Below are positions 12,905 through 24,105 of a stretch of 64,000 nucleotides of DNA, piece after piece (within the stretch, counting starts at the first letter, position 1; the number at the start of each line of letters is the position of its first letter). The stretch covers positions 26,406,501-26,470,500 of the forward strand of contig CP141146.1 of NCBI GenBank assembly GCA_035235625.1. The letters run 5' to 3'. Source of the DNA: Saururus chinensis (lineage: Eukaryota > Streptophyta > Magnoliopsida > Piperales > Saururaceae). The translations under genes were made by a program, and so were the position numbers. The notes under the pieces are model-generated. The model had not been told where the DNA came from, did not search any database, and was given only the letters and a program-made list of their open reading frames with translations.

Positions 12905-13365
12905 CTTAGGACATATAAAAGATCACATACCACCGTAGAAGGAGAAAGTTCCCATTTTTTGCTGTGTCTTTTCTCTCCCCTTCGGCAATCTCTCCTCCGG
13001 CCATCTTTTCCCCTCCGGCTACATCTCTTCCAGCCACCTTCTCCCCATCCGGCATCGCTCCTCCCTTCAGCCTCTTCCCTCCCTCCCCCTCTTCCCACAC
13101 GCTCGCTTTGCCCTACATCGGCCTCTCAAGAGGATGGTGCGGTGGATTTCGGGTGGAAGCTTTATGGGATCTCCTTGGCGGTGGACTACATACCTTGCCT
13201 GGACAATTGGAAGGCAATCAAGGCGGTGCAGTCGGGTGGAGCATGGAACACCAGGAGCAGCACTGTCCACAACCGCCATTATGATGCCTGGTGCCTCTGC
13301 GGCCGAGATACCGGGCGCGCGTGCCATGGCCGAAGAGCATGGACATGGTAAAACTGCTTCTTTGG
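12905..13365 (+). promoter_or_regulatory. Possible MULE promoter and first exon
   Basis: TATAAAA at 12914-12920 is followed by a CT-rich stretch like a plant 5' leader, then GC-richer sequence up to a good splice donor (TTTGGTAAGC, near 13361). Open frames such as 12964-13284 and 13134-13391 lie here, but none has a recognisable domain. The composition differs sharply from the AT-rich MULE interior, so it may be captured host sequence (a Pack-MULE-like feature) or the element's own leader. Confidence 0.35.
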
Positions 13366-13840
13366 TAAGCATCAGCTGTAATTGTTTGTGATTGTGGCTT
13401 CCTGTGAAATAGAAGAAATTTTGTTGTAACGACTTCTTTCTAATGGGAACCTAATTATTGGAGTAGATAAAACTTTAGAGGTGGGTTTATAGAGATGGAA
13501 TAGCCAGTTCTCAATGAATGTGGTCCTGTGAAAATTGCGATCTGTCTCCTGTTTGTGAGTTGTTTGCTTGGTTAATTCATTTTGGTGGCATTATAATTGT
13601 TAGATGTTTTGACAGCCACTTGATTTAAGGCAACTGTGAGTGCCTGGGCCAATAAAAGATATGGAATGCTATGAGTAGTTAGTTCCAGAAATCACCTTCT
13701 GTGGATTGGCATTCTCATACTCAATAAACTTCACATATTTAGTTTGTTGCCAGTTTGCTCTGTACTCTATTCGTTTTCCTCTATGCATTGTTCTTTAAAT
13801 TGGAGTGTCCATTTTGTTCTTGCACTTCGAAAAGTGAGTG
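13366..13840. other. AT-rich MULE interior, nothing recognised
   Basis: About 0.5 kb of AT-rich sequence, with no open frame of note and no repeat shared with the rest of the window. It is intron-like in composition after the donor at about 13361. Confidence 0.4.
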
Positions 13841-16280
13841 ATGGGAGTTTACATAAGAACAATATATATTATTTTACCCATATTTTGAAGGGTGTGATCT
13901 GATTTCTAGCAAGGAGGAGACCATATACTGTAGTTTATTTGGATAAAAAAAGTTGACTGATAGGACCTAACTGTTGACTGGTAGATGTAAGGAGGCATTT
14001 TTTTTTTCAAAGTGCATTGTGTGGTCATTAGATTTTATTAAGTTAGGTACATACATAGGTAGATAAATAAACATGTATGTGAATTATATTGCCAAATATA
14101 TTTAACATGTTTGGTGATTAGTAAGTATGTCTTTGATAGATAGTAATAGATGCAAAGTAATTAACCATGAATGCATTTTTTGTGGGTAGGCTAAGTAAGA
14201 ACAATATATATAATTTGTTTTACCTATGTTTCGAAGGATGTGATCTGATTTTTAGCAAGGATATCATATACCTTAGTCTATATGGATAATTATAAGTTAA
14301 CTGATAGGGCCGAATTGTTGGTTGATAGATGTAAGGAGTTTTTTTTTTTAGAGTACATTGTGTGGTCATTTAATCAAGTTAGGCTTACATATGGGTAGAT
14401 AAATAATCGTGTATGTGAGTTATATTGTCAAACATATATTGTGTGTTTGGTGCTTAGTATGCATGTCTTTGATAGATATTAATGGATGTAAAGTAATTAA
14501 CTATGAATGTATTTTTTATTGATAGGCTAAGTAAGAAAAAAAAAATATCTCATTAGTTTTACCCATGTTTTGACTGATGTGATATGATTTATAGCAAGGG
14601 GGAGACCATATAACCTAGTTTGTATAGATTAGATGAAGTTAACTGATAGTGCTTAATTGTTGACTGGTAGATGTAAGGAGGCTAGTTTATTTGCAAAGTA
14701 CATTGTGTGGTCATTAGATTTGATCAAGTTAGGCTTATATATGTGTAGATAAATACGCGTATATGTGAGTTATATTGTCAAACATATCTTGTGTGTTTGG
14801 TGCTTAATATGACCTAGTAGAAAGAAGAAAACAAATTTAACTGATACATCCTAACTGTTGACTGGTAGATGGTAGGAGGCTTATATTTTTTGAGAGGTCA
14901 TTTGATTTGCCATAGTTATGTTTACATATGGGTGGATAAATAAGAGTGTTATTAAGTAAAAACGTCAACTTTATCTTGTGTGTAAGGTGCTTAGTTAGTA
15001 TGCTTGTAATATATTTTAATAGATGGAAAGTCAGTAAATGAATATATATGATTTGTTGTTAGGGTAAGTAAGAAGAATATATGTACTTAGTTTTACTCAT
15101 GAATATGATGTGATCTGATATCTAGCGAGGAGGAGACCATATAACCTAGTTTACTTGGTTAAAAGAAAGTAAACTGATGCATCCTAATGGTTGACTAGTA
15201 GATGGTATGATGCTAATATTTTTTGAAGTACATTAGGTGGTCATAAGATTTGCGCAATGATGTGATTTAACATGTAGCGACGACGATACCATATAACCTA
15301 GTTTATATGGTTAGAAGATAGTTAACTAATTTTGATTAAATGTTGACTTGTAGTTAACTGATTTCAACTAAATCTAACTCTTCACTTTACCGTAGTACAC
15401 TTATATCTCCACCTCCTCGAGGCATGCGAGGGGCAGCAGAGCAGAAGCTAGAGCAGAGAACAAGTCGGTGGAGGCCAAAGTCGAGGTGCTAGACAGCTTC
15501 AAAGTGTATAGATTGATTATGCTAGATCAAAAGAATGGCTGGATTTGAAGAGCAAACATTATGCACATCACAAAGTTTCTTCATTAGGCATTGGTGGTGG
15601 TTGGTGGAAGTATAAAACAATCATTATTATTGACTCATACGATAAAGTTGTTAATTGTAGGTGGGGAACATAGATATGGTATATACCATGTATATGCTTC
15701 AGACCTCATATTTAACATCTTCATCATCTAAATCGATAGTAATGATTATTTTATACTTCCTCTTGCCACCACCAAATCATAATGATTAAACTTTGTAATG
15801 TTCATGACTGCTTGCTCTCCAAATAAATTACATTATCTGATCCAGAATAATCACTCTGTATAATCAACAAAAGAAAAGGTATGAACATATTGCCATATAC
15901 CACCAACATCGAATGAAATGCCGCTCATTATAGAGTTATTGATATTTGAAGGCAAAAATATATGTAATTAGTTTTACTCAGGAGTATGCTTTGCTCTGAT
16001 ACTTACTGATGAGGAGACCATATAACCTAGTGTATGTGGTTAAAACTAAGTTAACTAATACAGGCTACGTGGTGACTGGTAGATGTTAGTAGGCTATTAT
16101 TTGTTGAAGTACATTGTGTGTTCATTAGTTTTGATCAATATATGTTTACATGGTAGGTTTCAGTGATGTGATATGATATTAGTTAGGACGAGACCGTATA
16201 AACTAGAGTACATGTTTAACATAAAGTGAATTGATATTGGCTAACTGATGCATGGTAGATGGTAGGTGGCTGATATATTT
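13841..16280 (+). repeat. Degenerate ~335 bp tandem repeat, left MULE arm
   Basis: Units begin AGAACAATATATA..TTTTACCCAT and contain GTGATCTGATTTCTAGCAAGG, GACCATATA..CTAGTTTAT, AACTGATAG..CTAACTGTTGACTGGTAGATG and GTGTGGTCATTAGATTT. Clear starts lie near 13855, 14196, 14530 and 15070. Partial units lie near 15250, 15960 and 16150. Inverted copies lie in the right arm at 19730-20000. Confidence 0.7.
15505..15865. repeat. Inverted-repeat cassette with ~55 base loop
   Basis: The left arm (about 15510-15645) carries GATTATGCTAGATCA, GAGCAAACATTATGCACAT and GTATAAAACAATCATTATTA. The right arm (about 15700-15860) carries the complements of the same blocks. A third, direct copy lies at 16330-16520 together with the preceding GAGGAGAAGCTAGAG block (also at 15440). 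The region can fold into a long imperfect hairpin. Confidence 0.6.
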
Positions 16281-16884
16281 TGAATTAAATTTTGGCTCAT
16301 TAATTTTATTATTGATTTCAAGGGGCAGCGGAGGAGAAGCTAGAGCTGATGGACAGGGCGTTGGAGTCCGATGTGGAGGTGCTGGCCAGCTGATAACGTG
16401 TTTGAGTGATTTTGCTATATAGAATGATGATCTTGGAGAGCGAACATTATGCACATAACAAAGTTTACTTTGTTAGTCGGTGGTGGGGGCATGCAGAAGT
16501 ACAAAACAATAATTATCAAAGACAGAAATTTCTGAAGATGCTAAATCTAATGTTTCTCATGGTTAGAACTGGCTTTATTTATTGATTATGTTGATTGGAT
16601 TGGTAGCAATAGAAATAGTTTATCATGCATTCATATACAATTTAGTGGTTGTTATAATCCTAATGATAAATATTAATAAGAAAATAAAATTGGGCAAATT
16701 CAAAATCTATAGCTTCCCATAGACGTCTTCAAAAACAAAAAATAGAGTTAAATAAATTCAATATCGATGGTTAGAATTCGGGATGGGAAAGAGATATGTC
16801 GACTAAGTGAAGGCTTAGATATAAAAGCTTCATTAACTGTTATTATACTATATTCGAAAGTAACCTAAAACACGTGGGAGGAGA

Positions 16885-17520
16885 TGAAGCATTTATGTGA
16901 GCCCGGGCTCTATGGGCCGTCGAATTTACATCTGGCGGCCCATAATAATCATGAGGCATTTAAACGGGACTCAAAAAGCAAAAAGTATGTATAAGCCCGT
17001 GCTCACATGCGCCTACATGCACCGGGGCTCTATGGGCCGTCGGATATACATATGGCGGCCCATAATAATCACGAGGCATTTAAACAAGACTCAAAAAGCA
17101 AAAAATATATATAAGCCCGTGCTCACGTGCCCCTACATGTGTCGAGGCTCTATGGGCCGTCAGATTTACATATGGCGGCCCATAATAATCACGAGGCATT
17201 TAAACGGGACTCAAAAATCAAAAAGTAAATATAAGCCCGGGCTACACACGCGCCTACATGCGCCCGGGCTCTATGGGCTGTCGGATTTACATCTGGCGGG
17301 CCATAATAATCACGAGGCATTTAAACGTGACTCATAAAGTAAAAAATATATATGAGCTTGGGCTCACACTCGCTTACGTGAGCCCAGGCTCTATGGGCCC
17401 AATGATTTAAATCCGGCGGCCCATAATACTCACATGGCATTATTGACTACCGGATGTAAGTCCGACTGGACATAGACCCCGAGCTCACGGAGGCACGCAT
17501 GAGCCCAGGCTCATATAAAC
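16885..17520 (+). repeat. 120-bp tandem repeat, about five copies
   Basis: Each unit starts near GGGCTCTATGGGCCGTCG and continues GGCGGCCCATAATAATCA and GGCATTTAAACGGGACTCA. Starts are near 16905, 17025, 17145, 17266 and 17387, a period of 120-121 bases. Because 120 is divisible by three, a frame stays open over four units (16897-17337). That is a by-product rather than evidence for a protein. The units carry palindromes such as GAGCCCGGGCTC (16899-16910). Confidence 0.85.
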
Positions 17521-18153
17521 GTTTTCCTTTATTATATAGATTTACATATTTAGCTACATATTTCCATTGTGTTGCACGAGAATGAAGAAAAATTGCCACG
17601 ATTGAGATGTCCACACGCGACCCAGCTTTAAGCCGAAATGGGCCATACCTCATCATAAAGGTGAAAACCGGAAACAACCTGTCATTTTCTGAACAGCCAG
17701 GAGGTTTCGTCCCATGCTATCTTCTGAGGTCTTCTCTTACGGCCCCTTATGCTCATCGCTCTACTGGCAAATCAATGGGACTTAGGTTGTTGGAAGGTGG
17801 ATGTCGAAGAGCAGCCTCCCCATATGTACCCTAACTCCTGGTGGAAGCCGCGGATAGTCGCATTTGTATCTACAGGTGGCCCTAGCGGAACAATGGTAAT
17901 GTCGGATGTGGAGAATATGCTAATGTTTTTTCTTGTGGATGAACTAGTTCTTACCTGATATTCTCTGAAGATGAAACATGAAAGGCAGCTAATTAATGGG
18001 TGTGGAGAAGGTCGGCGAAAGTGAAAAACTAATCTGTCTCAACTGATAACTGGTAGTGGCTGACATAGGTAACTCCCAGCTAAATCCAATCTTTGCTTTT
18101 GGAGATACTTATAGGGTAGGTGTGCCACATGTAGAGTTGTAATATAGGAAGGA
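17521..18153 (+). other. MULE interior, nothing recognised
   Basis: Mixed composition with short open frames (17607-17834 and 17749-17958), neither with a recognisable domain. It may include upstream exon or leader sequence for the transposase fragment that follows. Confidence 0.35.
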
Positions 18154-18270
18154 ATGATTGAGGTTAAGAAGCAATTTGAAGAAGTTAAACACAAAGTTCT
18201 TTCAATTATGCAACTGAAAGCATTGATTGATAAGTATCAATGGAGAACTGCTAAAGCCTTACTGACATAA
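18154..18270 (+). CDS. Small open frame of 38 codons upstream of the transposase fragment
   Basis: The frame MIEVKKQFEEVKHKVLSIMQ... ends ..WRTAKALLT and is rich in charged, helix-forming residues. It lies 27 bases before the MURA-like frame on the same strand and may be a coding exon relic of the element. The chance that a 38-codon frame is fortuitous is considerable. Confidence 0.2.
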   Translation: MIEVKKQFEEVKHKVLSIMQLKALIDKYQWRTAKALLT

Positions 18271-18297
18271 CTAGCAGGTGTAGTCAGATGGATATAG

Positions 18298-19131
18298 ATG
18301 AGCAACCTCTGTTATGTGTGTGGGGGGGGAGAGTGGGATGCTAGTCGCCACAAGTATGATTGCTCCAATGCCAATTCAGATCTCATATTTGTTAGAAGCT
18401 CAATGACGTACAAATCCTTTGTGCCCCTGGTTTACAAAGTAATAGGATGTTGTAGCAAAGAATACTCATTGAATATGAGTTTTACATATCCTTTGGCAAT
18501 CCCCCTCGACATACCTCCAACGAAAATACATGATACTAGGACTCTTCATTGTATTCTGCGCTATGCAAAGACCAGGCAAGATGGTCTACCATTGATAATA
18601 ACCAAAGTGCGACATGTACATGTGTTCCAAGAATGTGAGCGGAATTTTGAGGTATCTGATGCAAAGATTAACCAGTTGGTTATTTTGAATGATGCAGAAG
18701 TAGATGACGATGCAATGTACAAGAACACATTGGATTTGAGTGACGACGCAGAAGCAGATGACTTACTGCGTGAGGCCAGGGAGTTGGAGGCAAAGAAACC
18801 ACCTCCTGTTTACATAAATTTGCAACCCGATTCTGATGAGGAACTAATAGATGTCCCCATTACAAGGCTTGAAGTGGATAAGGTGAACATCTCAAATATT
18901 GAGGAGAATTTGGCAAACTCAATTGAGGGTAATGATGCAAGAGGAGCTAATGATGGAGAAAGTGGGGCCAACACAATGAATAACATTGATGAAGATGATG
19001 TCATCTACGATGGATGGCAAGAGCATCATTCGGAGGACATGAAATGGGATAAATTTGAATTGCATGAGATGATGACATTTGGTATGGAAACCGTCAAAAT
19101 GCGACTGCCACATCTATGGAAGGTGGAATAG
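18298..19131 (+). pseudogene. N-terminal part of a MURA-type MULE transposase
   Basis: 277 codons starting MSNLCYVCGGGEWDASRHKY. Residues 1-105 follow the MULE N-terminal (MuDR-type) domain: a short beta-rich opening with CGGGEWD, a YKSFVPLVYKVIG helix, SLNMSFTYPL, a two-residue proline turn (IPP), and a DTRTLHCILRYAK segment ending in PLIITK. An acidic low-complexity stretch follows (residues 130-250, with clusters of D, E and N), which is also usual in this family between the N-terminal and zinc-binding parts. The DDE catalytic core and the SWIM finger are missing, and no continuation was found downstream, although a donor-like GGTAAGT occurs near 19188. It may bind DNA or be inert. Confidence 0.7.
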
Positions 19132-19264
19132 TTCCACCTCAGAACTTAAATAAAGTAACGAACATTGACATGGCTGAAAGAAAGGGGTAAGTATTTTTAA
19201 ATCATTATTATTATCTGTTTGTTTGCTATATTATCAATGTGTAGTAAATTTTTAGTGGTTTTAA

Positions 19265-19700
19265 ATGCAGGGACGATGAAGCTGATTTTCCTCATATCAT
19301 ATATCACATAGAAGGGTAAAACAAGGCCACTATTGAGCCAAAAATTTACAGGTGTAGCATAAATCCGTAGACAATGCAATTTGCACAACAATAAAAGCTG
19401 CCTAAAGACTACCCATCAATAGTTAGGCTCTATCAGTTAACATTATTGACGTGCATGTGTACTTGCTTAAAGGGTCTACCCTTGATTTTCATCATATCAC
19501 ATATCACAAAGAATGGTCAAAAAAGGAAACTGTTGAGCAAACAATTTTCAGATGTAGCCTACCAACTACATTTTGACCCTTCCTTATTTTTGTCACTTTG
19601 TTTTACATTCCATAAAAGTCATCTATGTATGAATCTACAGAAATATACAATCGAGAACATGAAAAACCCACACTCGTATGAATCTACACAAATATAGACC
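19265..19700 (+). repeat. ~202 bp local duplication in the right MULE arm
   Basis: GATTTTCCTCATATCATATA and ATTGAGC..AAATTT.CAG.TGTAGC blocks at 19281-19360 recur at 19483-19560, diverged. Each is followed by the GTTAGGC..TATCAGTTAAC block, which is the complement of the left-arm repeat. A frame at 19446-19697 has no recognisable domain. Confidence 0.55.
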
Positions 19701-20000
19701 TAACTATATCAAGTCTAAAGCCGGCACAATGTACTTTGCACGTCAATAAAAGATGCCTAAATCCCACCAATCAATAGTTAGGCCCTATCAGTTAACCTTG
19801 TTCTAAGCATGTGTCCTTTGTTTAAATGGTCTACCCTTCACTAAGCACCAAACACATAATCTACATTTGACAAGATCAATCTACCCATGTATATACCAAA
19901 CTATATAGATTTTATTGACCACACAATTTATTTTCAAGACTAAACTATAATGTACCAGTCAACAGTAAGGCCATATCAGTTAAATTTGTTTGTGGCATAC
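19701..20000 (-). repeat. Inverted copies of the left-arm MULE repeat
   Basis: The reverse complement reads AACTGATA.GGCC..ACTGTTGACTGGT, then TTGTGTGGTCAATAAAATC and TGTTTGGTGCTTAGT, as in the units at 13841-14800. The MULE is therefore internally palindromic well beyond its terminal repeats. Confidence 0.65.
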
Positions 20001-20857
20001 AATAATGCTTCTAACAGAGCATGGTTCCAACTTAACTAATCCGCTATATTTTTCTTCCTATATCCTACATACAATATTTTTTTGCATCAGAGATTTCCAT
20101 TTTCAAAATTTATCATGAGATCACATACTTCAAATATTTAAATCAAATTTATCTTACGACATCACATACACTAATCATAGCAGTACATATGTCCAATTTA
20201 CACACCTATTATGAATTTCATCACACAATCTCAATAAATTTCAAACCAAAGCATATAATACAGCTAAACAAGATATTCGCTTTTTCAATTAACCATACAT
20301 AGTTGGAGGATCTCACCTTGCCATTTATGTCGTCTTCTAGTAATCAACGGATGGGGAGATTGGTCAGACGGCCAAGTGAAGAGGCAGAATGTAGATTAGG
20401 GCAAAACACCGAAATGCGGGATGCGGCCGGCTAGATGCAAGGGACGGCGGGAATGGAGCTTAGCAAAATATCTTCGGAAGGGGGAAAGGTGGCCGCAATG
20501 TATTTGTTCGGTTGTCAAATGACTGCTGCAGTGAGATCACTGGCGTGGATAGTGAAGGATGGAACAAAATGGGAACTTTCTCTGCAATACCGGAGGAGCA
20601 AAAAATGTGGGACTGGATGACCGATAGCAGAGAAGAGGAAGGTGAAGGATGGGATATAAAAGGCTGGATGAGGGGTTGCCAGAAGGGAATGCGATTCTCA
20701 TAACGGTGGAGAGCGCTCGAGAGCGGTCGCAAGCGCCGGAGGGAAAACTGAAATCTGAATTTTGGGTTGCACCCAGTGAAGTAGGGTCGAGTCTATTCAT
20801 TTCCATTGCTTAAGGGTGTTCTCGGCAGTTCAAGCGCGTGTGCGGGTAAGTGGAACG
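20001..20857. other. Right MULE arm, no gene recognised
   Basis: AT-rich to about 20330, then GC-richer to 20860. Overlapping open frames on both strands (20435-20620, 20460-20732) have no recognisable domain. The GC-rich part mirrors the GC-rich leader region of the left arm in composition and in a few short blocks, as expected if the inverted ends once extended further. Confidence 0.4.
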
Positions 20858-20943
20858 TGCGTAAGTCTAATTTTGCAAAACTGGAATTCCTTGCCTATTT
20901 TTGTAATTCCAGCATTTGTTGAGTCTATTTCTGAAAATTTTTC
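20858..20943 (-). repeat. Right terminal inverted repeat of the MULE
   Basis: This is the reverse complement partner of 12776-12862. It is followed directly by TGGTTGGTTG at 20944-20953, the right copy of the target duplication. Confidence 0.8.
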
Positions 20944-20953
20944 TGGTTGGTTG

Positions 20954-21829
20954 AGAGCAGTATAAAATTGTCCAAAATTACGAGCACTTGTCACCGAGCT
21001 TCCTGATCAATATGGGCACAACTCCAACTAGGAAAGTTTCCATTAGTTGAACACCGCCTTCGGTAATAAGCCACAACGAGGGAAGTTTTTCCCCACTAAA
21101 TTATGGAAGAGCCAAAGAAGTCTGATCCCGGGGTGAAGTTTTTCACAGAATATGTCTTACATAAATTCATCACCCTTGACTATTTACTTATGAATAATGC
21201 GAAACTACATTCTAGGGATAAAGAAGGAGATATTAGGGTGATACGTATTTCATGTTAAGCTTTGGTGGGTTGGGACGAAGTTAGGGTGATCACTTTTGGT
21301 TGTATCTATGGTGGGAGCTAAAACAGCAAGAAAGATAAGAGCTGTCACTGCATCTGTAATCAAGGGGTAAACAAACTCTTCATCTCATAGGAGTATAAAA
21401 CTGTCTAAATTATGATCACTACTAACACTGAGTTTCCTCAATTCCAACTAGGAAAGTTTCCCACAGTTTAACACCACCGTCGGTATTAAGCCACAACGAG
21501 GGAAGCCTTTCCCAACTGAAGTATGGAAGAGGTCTGATTCCTGAGGATGGTGCATAGGCAGCAAGGTAATGTAGGAAACTAATTCATAGGATGTTAGGCG
21601 CCCCCCATATACTTGTGAAGTTTTTCATGGAACATGTCTTACATAAAAATCATCACCCATGACTATTTACTAATAATTATCAAGTTCCTATAAAGGCTAC
21701 ACGAAAATCTTGTTCAATACGAATACCTATTGGACACACACATGTTGTTTTTTATATGGCCCCACAAATTACTGCGTGTGTCCAACAAGTAATAATCTTG
21801 CGTACAATTTTCTCCTTATAGCATACCTA
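20954..21829. repeat. Locally duplicated spacer with LTR-like relics
   Basis: A block of about 0.4 kb appears twice: AACTAGGAAAGTTTCC, AAGCCACAACGAGGGAAG and ATGTCTTACATAAA at 21025-21165, and again at 21440-21640. Sequence around 21270-21365 also echoes 12625-12725, on the other side of the MULE. GTCTGATTCC and GCATAGGCAGC motifs suggest old LTR remnants. No gene is visible. Confidence 0.5.
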
Positions 21830-22455
21830 ATAATTTCTTCAAAAAATGAGGAAGTTAAATGGAAGCCTAGTTCTTTAGGGAACATCTCATCAAAATCAGC
21901 GTACAAGGTGCTTTCTAAACATCTTCCAAATCTGAATTGGACATCCCTTGTTTGGTTCAAACATTATATTCCACGTCATTCATTCATCAATTGGCTAATG
22001 TTGCATGCTCTATTACTCACTTTAGACAAGATCCAAGCTCGGGGAATTCATAATGTCAATAGATGTATTCTATGCAAGTCTGAACTTGAATTGGCTCATC
22101 ACATTTTCTTCTCTTGTAGTTACTCTAAATAGTTGATGAGTAATATTTTTAGATTCTTTTGAGCGGATATTTCTTGTAATAAAGCTCAATAGGCGCTCCA
22201 ACACATCCAATTTTTAAGTCACTCCGCTCTATACTTGGGTTTGCTTATGAACTATTTCTTGAACTACACAATTTACTTCATTTGGAGAGAGAAATAGCCG
22301 CATTTTCATAAATAAATTCACTCATAAGTGAAAACTTTATTTGAAGTGTGAAAGCCAAGTTAGAGTCTACGTATTTGCTAATTATCATCTTTCTAAAATT
22401 GTTGTTCAGTTCTATATCATAGCTGATATATAGCATATGTAATTTTATCAGTTTG
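21830..22455 (+). pseudogene. L1-type LINE, C-terminal end with zf-RVT domain
   Basis: The frame ending at 22132 carries the zinc-binding domain found at the C-terminus of plant L1 reverse transcriptases: SSKSAYKVLSKHL, W..LVWFKHYIPRHSFINWL, then RCILCKSELELAHHIFFSCS (a C-x2-C ... H-H-x3-C pattern). The frame stops after SCSYSK, but homologous sequence continues (FIWRE.. at about 22285, then a decayed tail with KTLFEV) almost to the CACTA tip at 22462. No endonuclease or RT core is present. It is a dead 5'-truncated copy. The same tail is at 44866-45240. Confidence 0.8.
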
Positions 22456-22461
22456 TATTCT

Positions 22462-23035
22462 CACTACAAGAAAAAAGACTATTAGCGACGCTTAGTCCCC
22501 AAAGTGTCGCTAATGACTATTAGTGATGCTTAAAAGGTGTTGCTAAAATCGTCGATAATTGTCTCGTCGCAACTGCTCATTATCGACGCATATATAAAAG
22601 CGTCACTAATAGTACTGATATTAGCGACACTCTATTTTTTTGTCGTTAATATTAGTTATTTTCGATGCTTTAAAATCATTGCTAATAATAGATTATTAGC
22701 AACGCTTATCACAAAGCATTACTAATAATATATTATTAGGGACACTTTTTAAAACATTGCTAATATGTTAACATATTTTAAAAAAATTATAAAAATATTA
22801 TTCGCTAAGTTTTTTACCTATCGCTAAAAGTATTTTAGCGATGTTTTAGAAAAAACATCGCTAATAAAATAAAAAACCTGAAATTTAATCAAGCATCACT
22901 ACACTAACCGTAGCGAATATAGAATATTATTTAAAAAATTATTAGTGACTCTTCATTTGTGTCACTAAAAAGAAAATTAATTTTTAACAATATTGGCAAC
23001 ATTTGTTTAAGAGTCGCTAAAATTAAAAAAATTTA
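22462..23035. repeat. Left subterminal repeats of the outer CACTA
   Basis: Ten or more copies, in both orientations, of a 12-base motif near TATTAGCGACGC or GCGTCGCTAATA, often paired as small hairpins with 6-12 base loops. In En/Spm the subterminal motifs bind the TNPA-type protein. That role is inferred here. Confidence 0.75.
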
Positions 23036-23340
23036 AAAAATACCTGCCTTCCCCCTTGTCTCCTCCTTTTCCGGCAGTCAAGAGGGGATAGAGGCCGGGG
23101 CCGAAGTGATGGTGGTGGGGTGGTCGATAGTGGAAAGGGTAGGGGGATGACCAACCGTGGAACTAGGGCGGCGGCGGAGCTGAGCGACGGGCAGGGGAGC
23201 CATAGAGTAGGGCATGAGGGGAAGGGGGGTGTCGGAATCTAGGAGAGAGAGAGTGTGTGTGTGAAGAGAGAGAGAGAGTGAGTGAAGAGAAAGAGAGAGT
23301 GTGAACAGAGAGAGAGGTAGAGAGGATAGAGAGAGTGGAA
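23036..23340. other. GC-rich block and GA run inside the outer CACTA
   Basis: 23040-23220 is GC-rich with G-runs on the plus strand. 23230-23340 is a GAGA run with GTGTGT. The frame on the minus strand (23078-23419) is low-complexity and rejected. The matching block in copy 2 is split at 45830-45916 and 57905-58035 by an Athila element. Confidence 0.6.
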
Positions 23341-24105
23341 CACTACAATAAAATGTACTATTAGCAATGCAATGAAAATCGTCGCGAAAAACTACTACTT
23401 GCGAGCCATAGAAAAGCATTGTAAAAAAATTAACTATTAGCGAAACTTTTTATAAAGTGTCACTAATAGTACATCTATTAGTGACTCTTAATAACAATCA
23501 TCTATAATATTACAACTATTAGCCACGATTCATAGTAAACGTCGCTAAAAGTTGTGCTATTAGCGATGCTTTATGAAAGCATCATAAAAGTTATTTGTTT
23601 TAAAGAAAAAAAAATTTATAACTATTAGCGATGTTTTTTTTAAAGCGTCACTAATAATTTTAATAATAGTGACACTTAACAAAAATGTCATTAATAGTTG
23701 TAAATTTAAGATAAAAAATAAAAAATTTAGAACTATTAATGACAGTTTTAAAAATGCTTGGCAAATAGTATTAATTATAGCTACGCTTAAGTAAAAGCGG
23801 TGCTAATAGTTATAGCATTAACACCGCTTTTAAGAAAGCATCGCAAATAAAATAATATTTTTTTTAAAATACTAAGCTTATTAGCAATGCTTTGTTAAAA
23901 GCGGCGCAAATAATACAACTATTAGTGACTCTTTCAATACTTCCGCTAATAGCTTTATTAATTAATTTTATTAAAGAAATAAATATTAAAAAATTTAAAA
24001 TAAACATATCAAATATAATATAATTTATTTAATATTTATTTTTCATATATAATAAATAAATAGTAAATAATAAATAAAATTTCCATACTTTATCCCCACT
24101 CATCC
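23341..24105. repeat. Left subterminal repeats of the inner CACTA
   Basis: Dense TATTAGCGATGC / GCGTCACTAATA-type motifs in both orientations to about 23960, then an AT-only stretch (23960-24090) ending TTTATCCCCACTC. Confidence 0.7.

Larger units (their letters stand above)
12776..20943 (+). mobile_element. Mutator-like element (MULE), 8.2 kb, decayed
   Basis: The ends are inverted repeats starting GAAAAATTTTCAGAAATAGA, flanked by a near-perfect 10 bp target duplication. The element carries the N-terminal domain of a MURA-type transposase at 18298-19131. No catalytic DDE core or SWIM zinc finger was found, so it is not autonomous as it stands. Both arms are built of subterminal repeats that run in opposite directions. 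The second copy of this locus (41252-45240) has no MULE, which fits insertion after the segmental duplication, although the flank there is also rearranged and is not a clean empty site. Confidence 0.8.

Noticed and set aside
12863-13391. Overlapping frames in the GC-rich MULE leader
   Set aside because: Several frames on both strands are open at once, proline- and serine-rich, with no recognisable domain. Kept only as a possible leader or exon.
16897-17337. 146-codon frame with internal repeats
   Set aside because: It stays open only because the DNA repeat is 120 bases, a multiple of three. There is no start context or homology.
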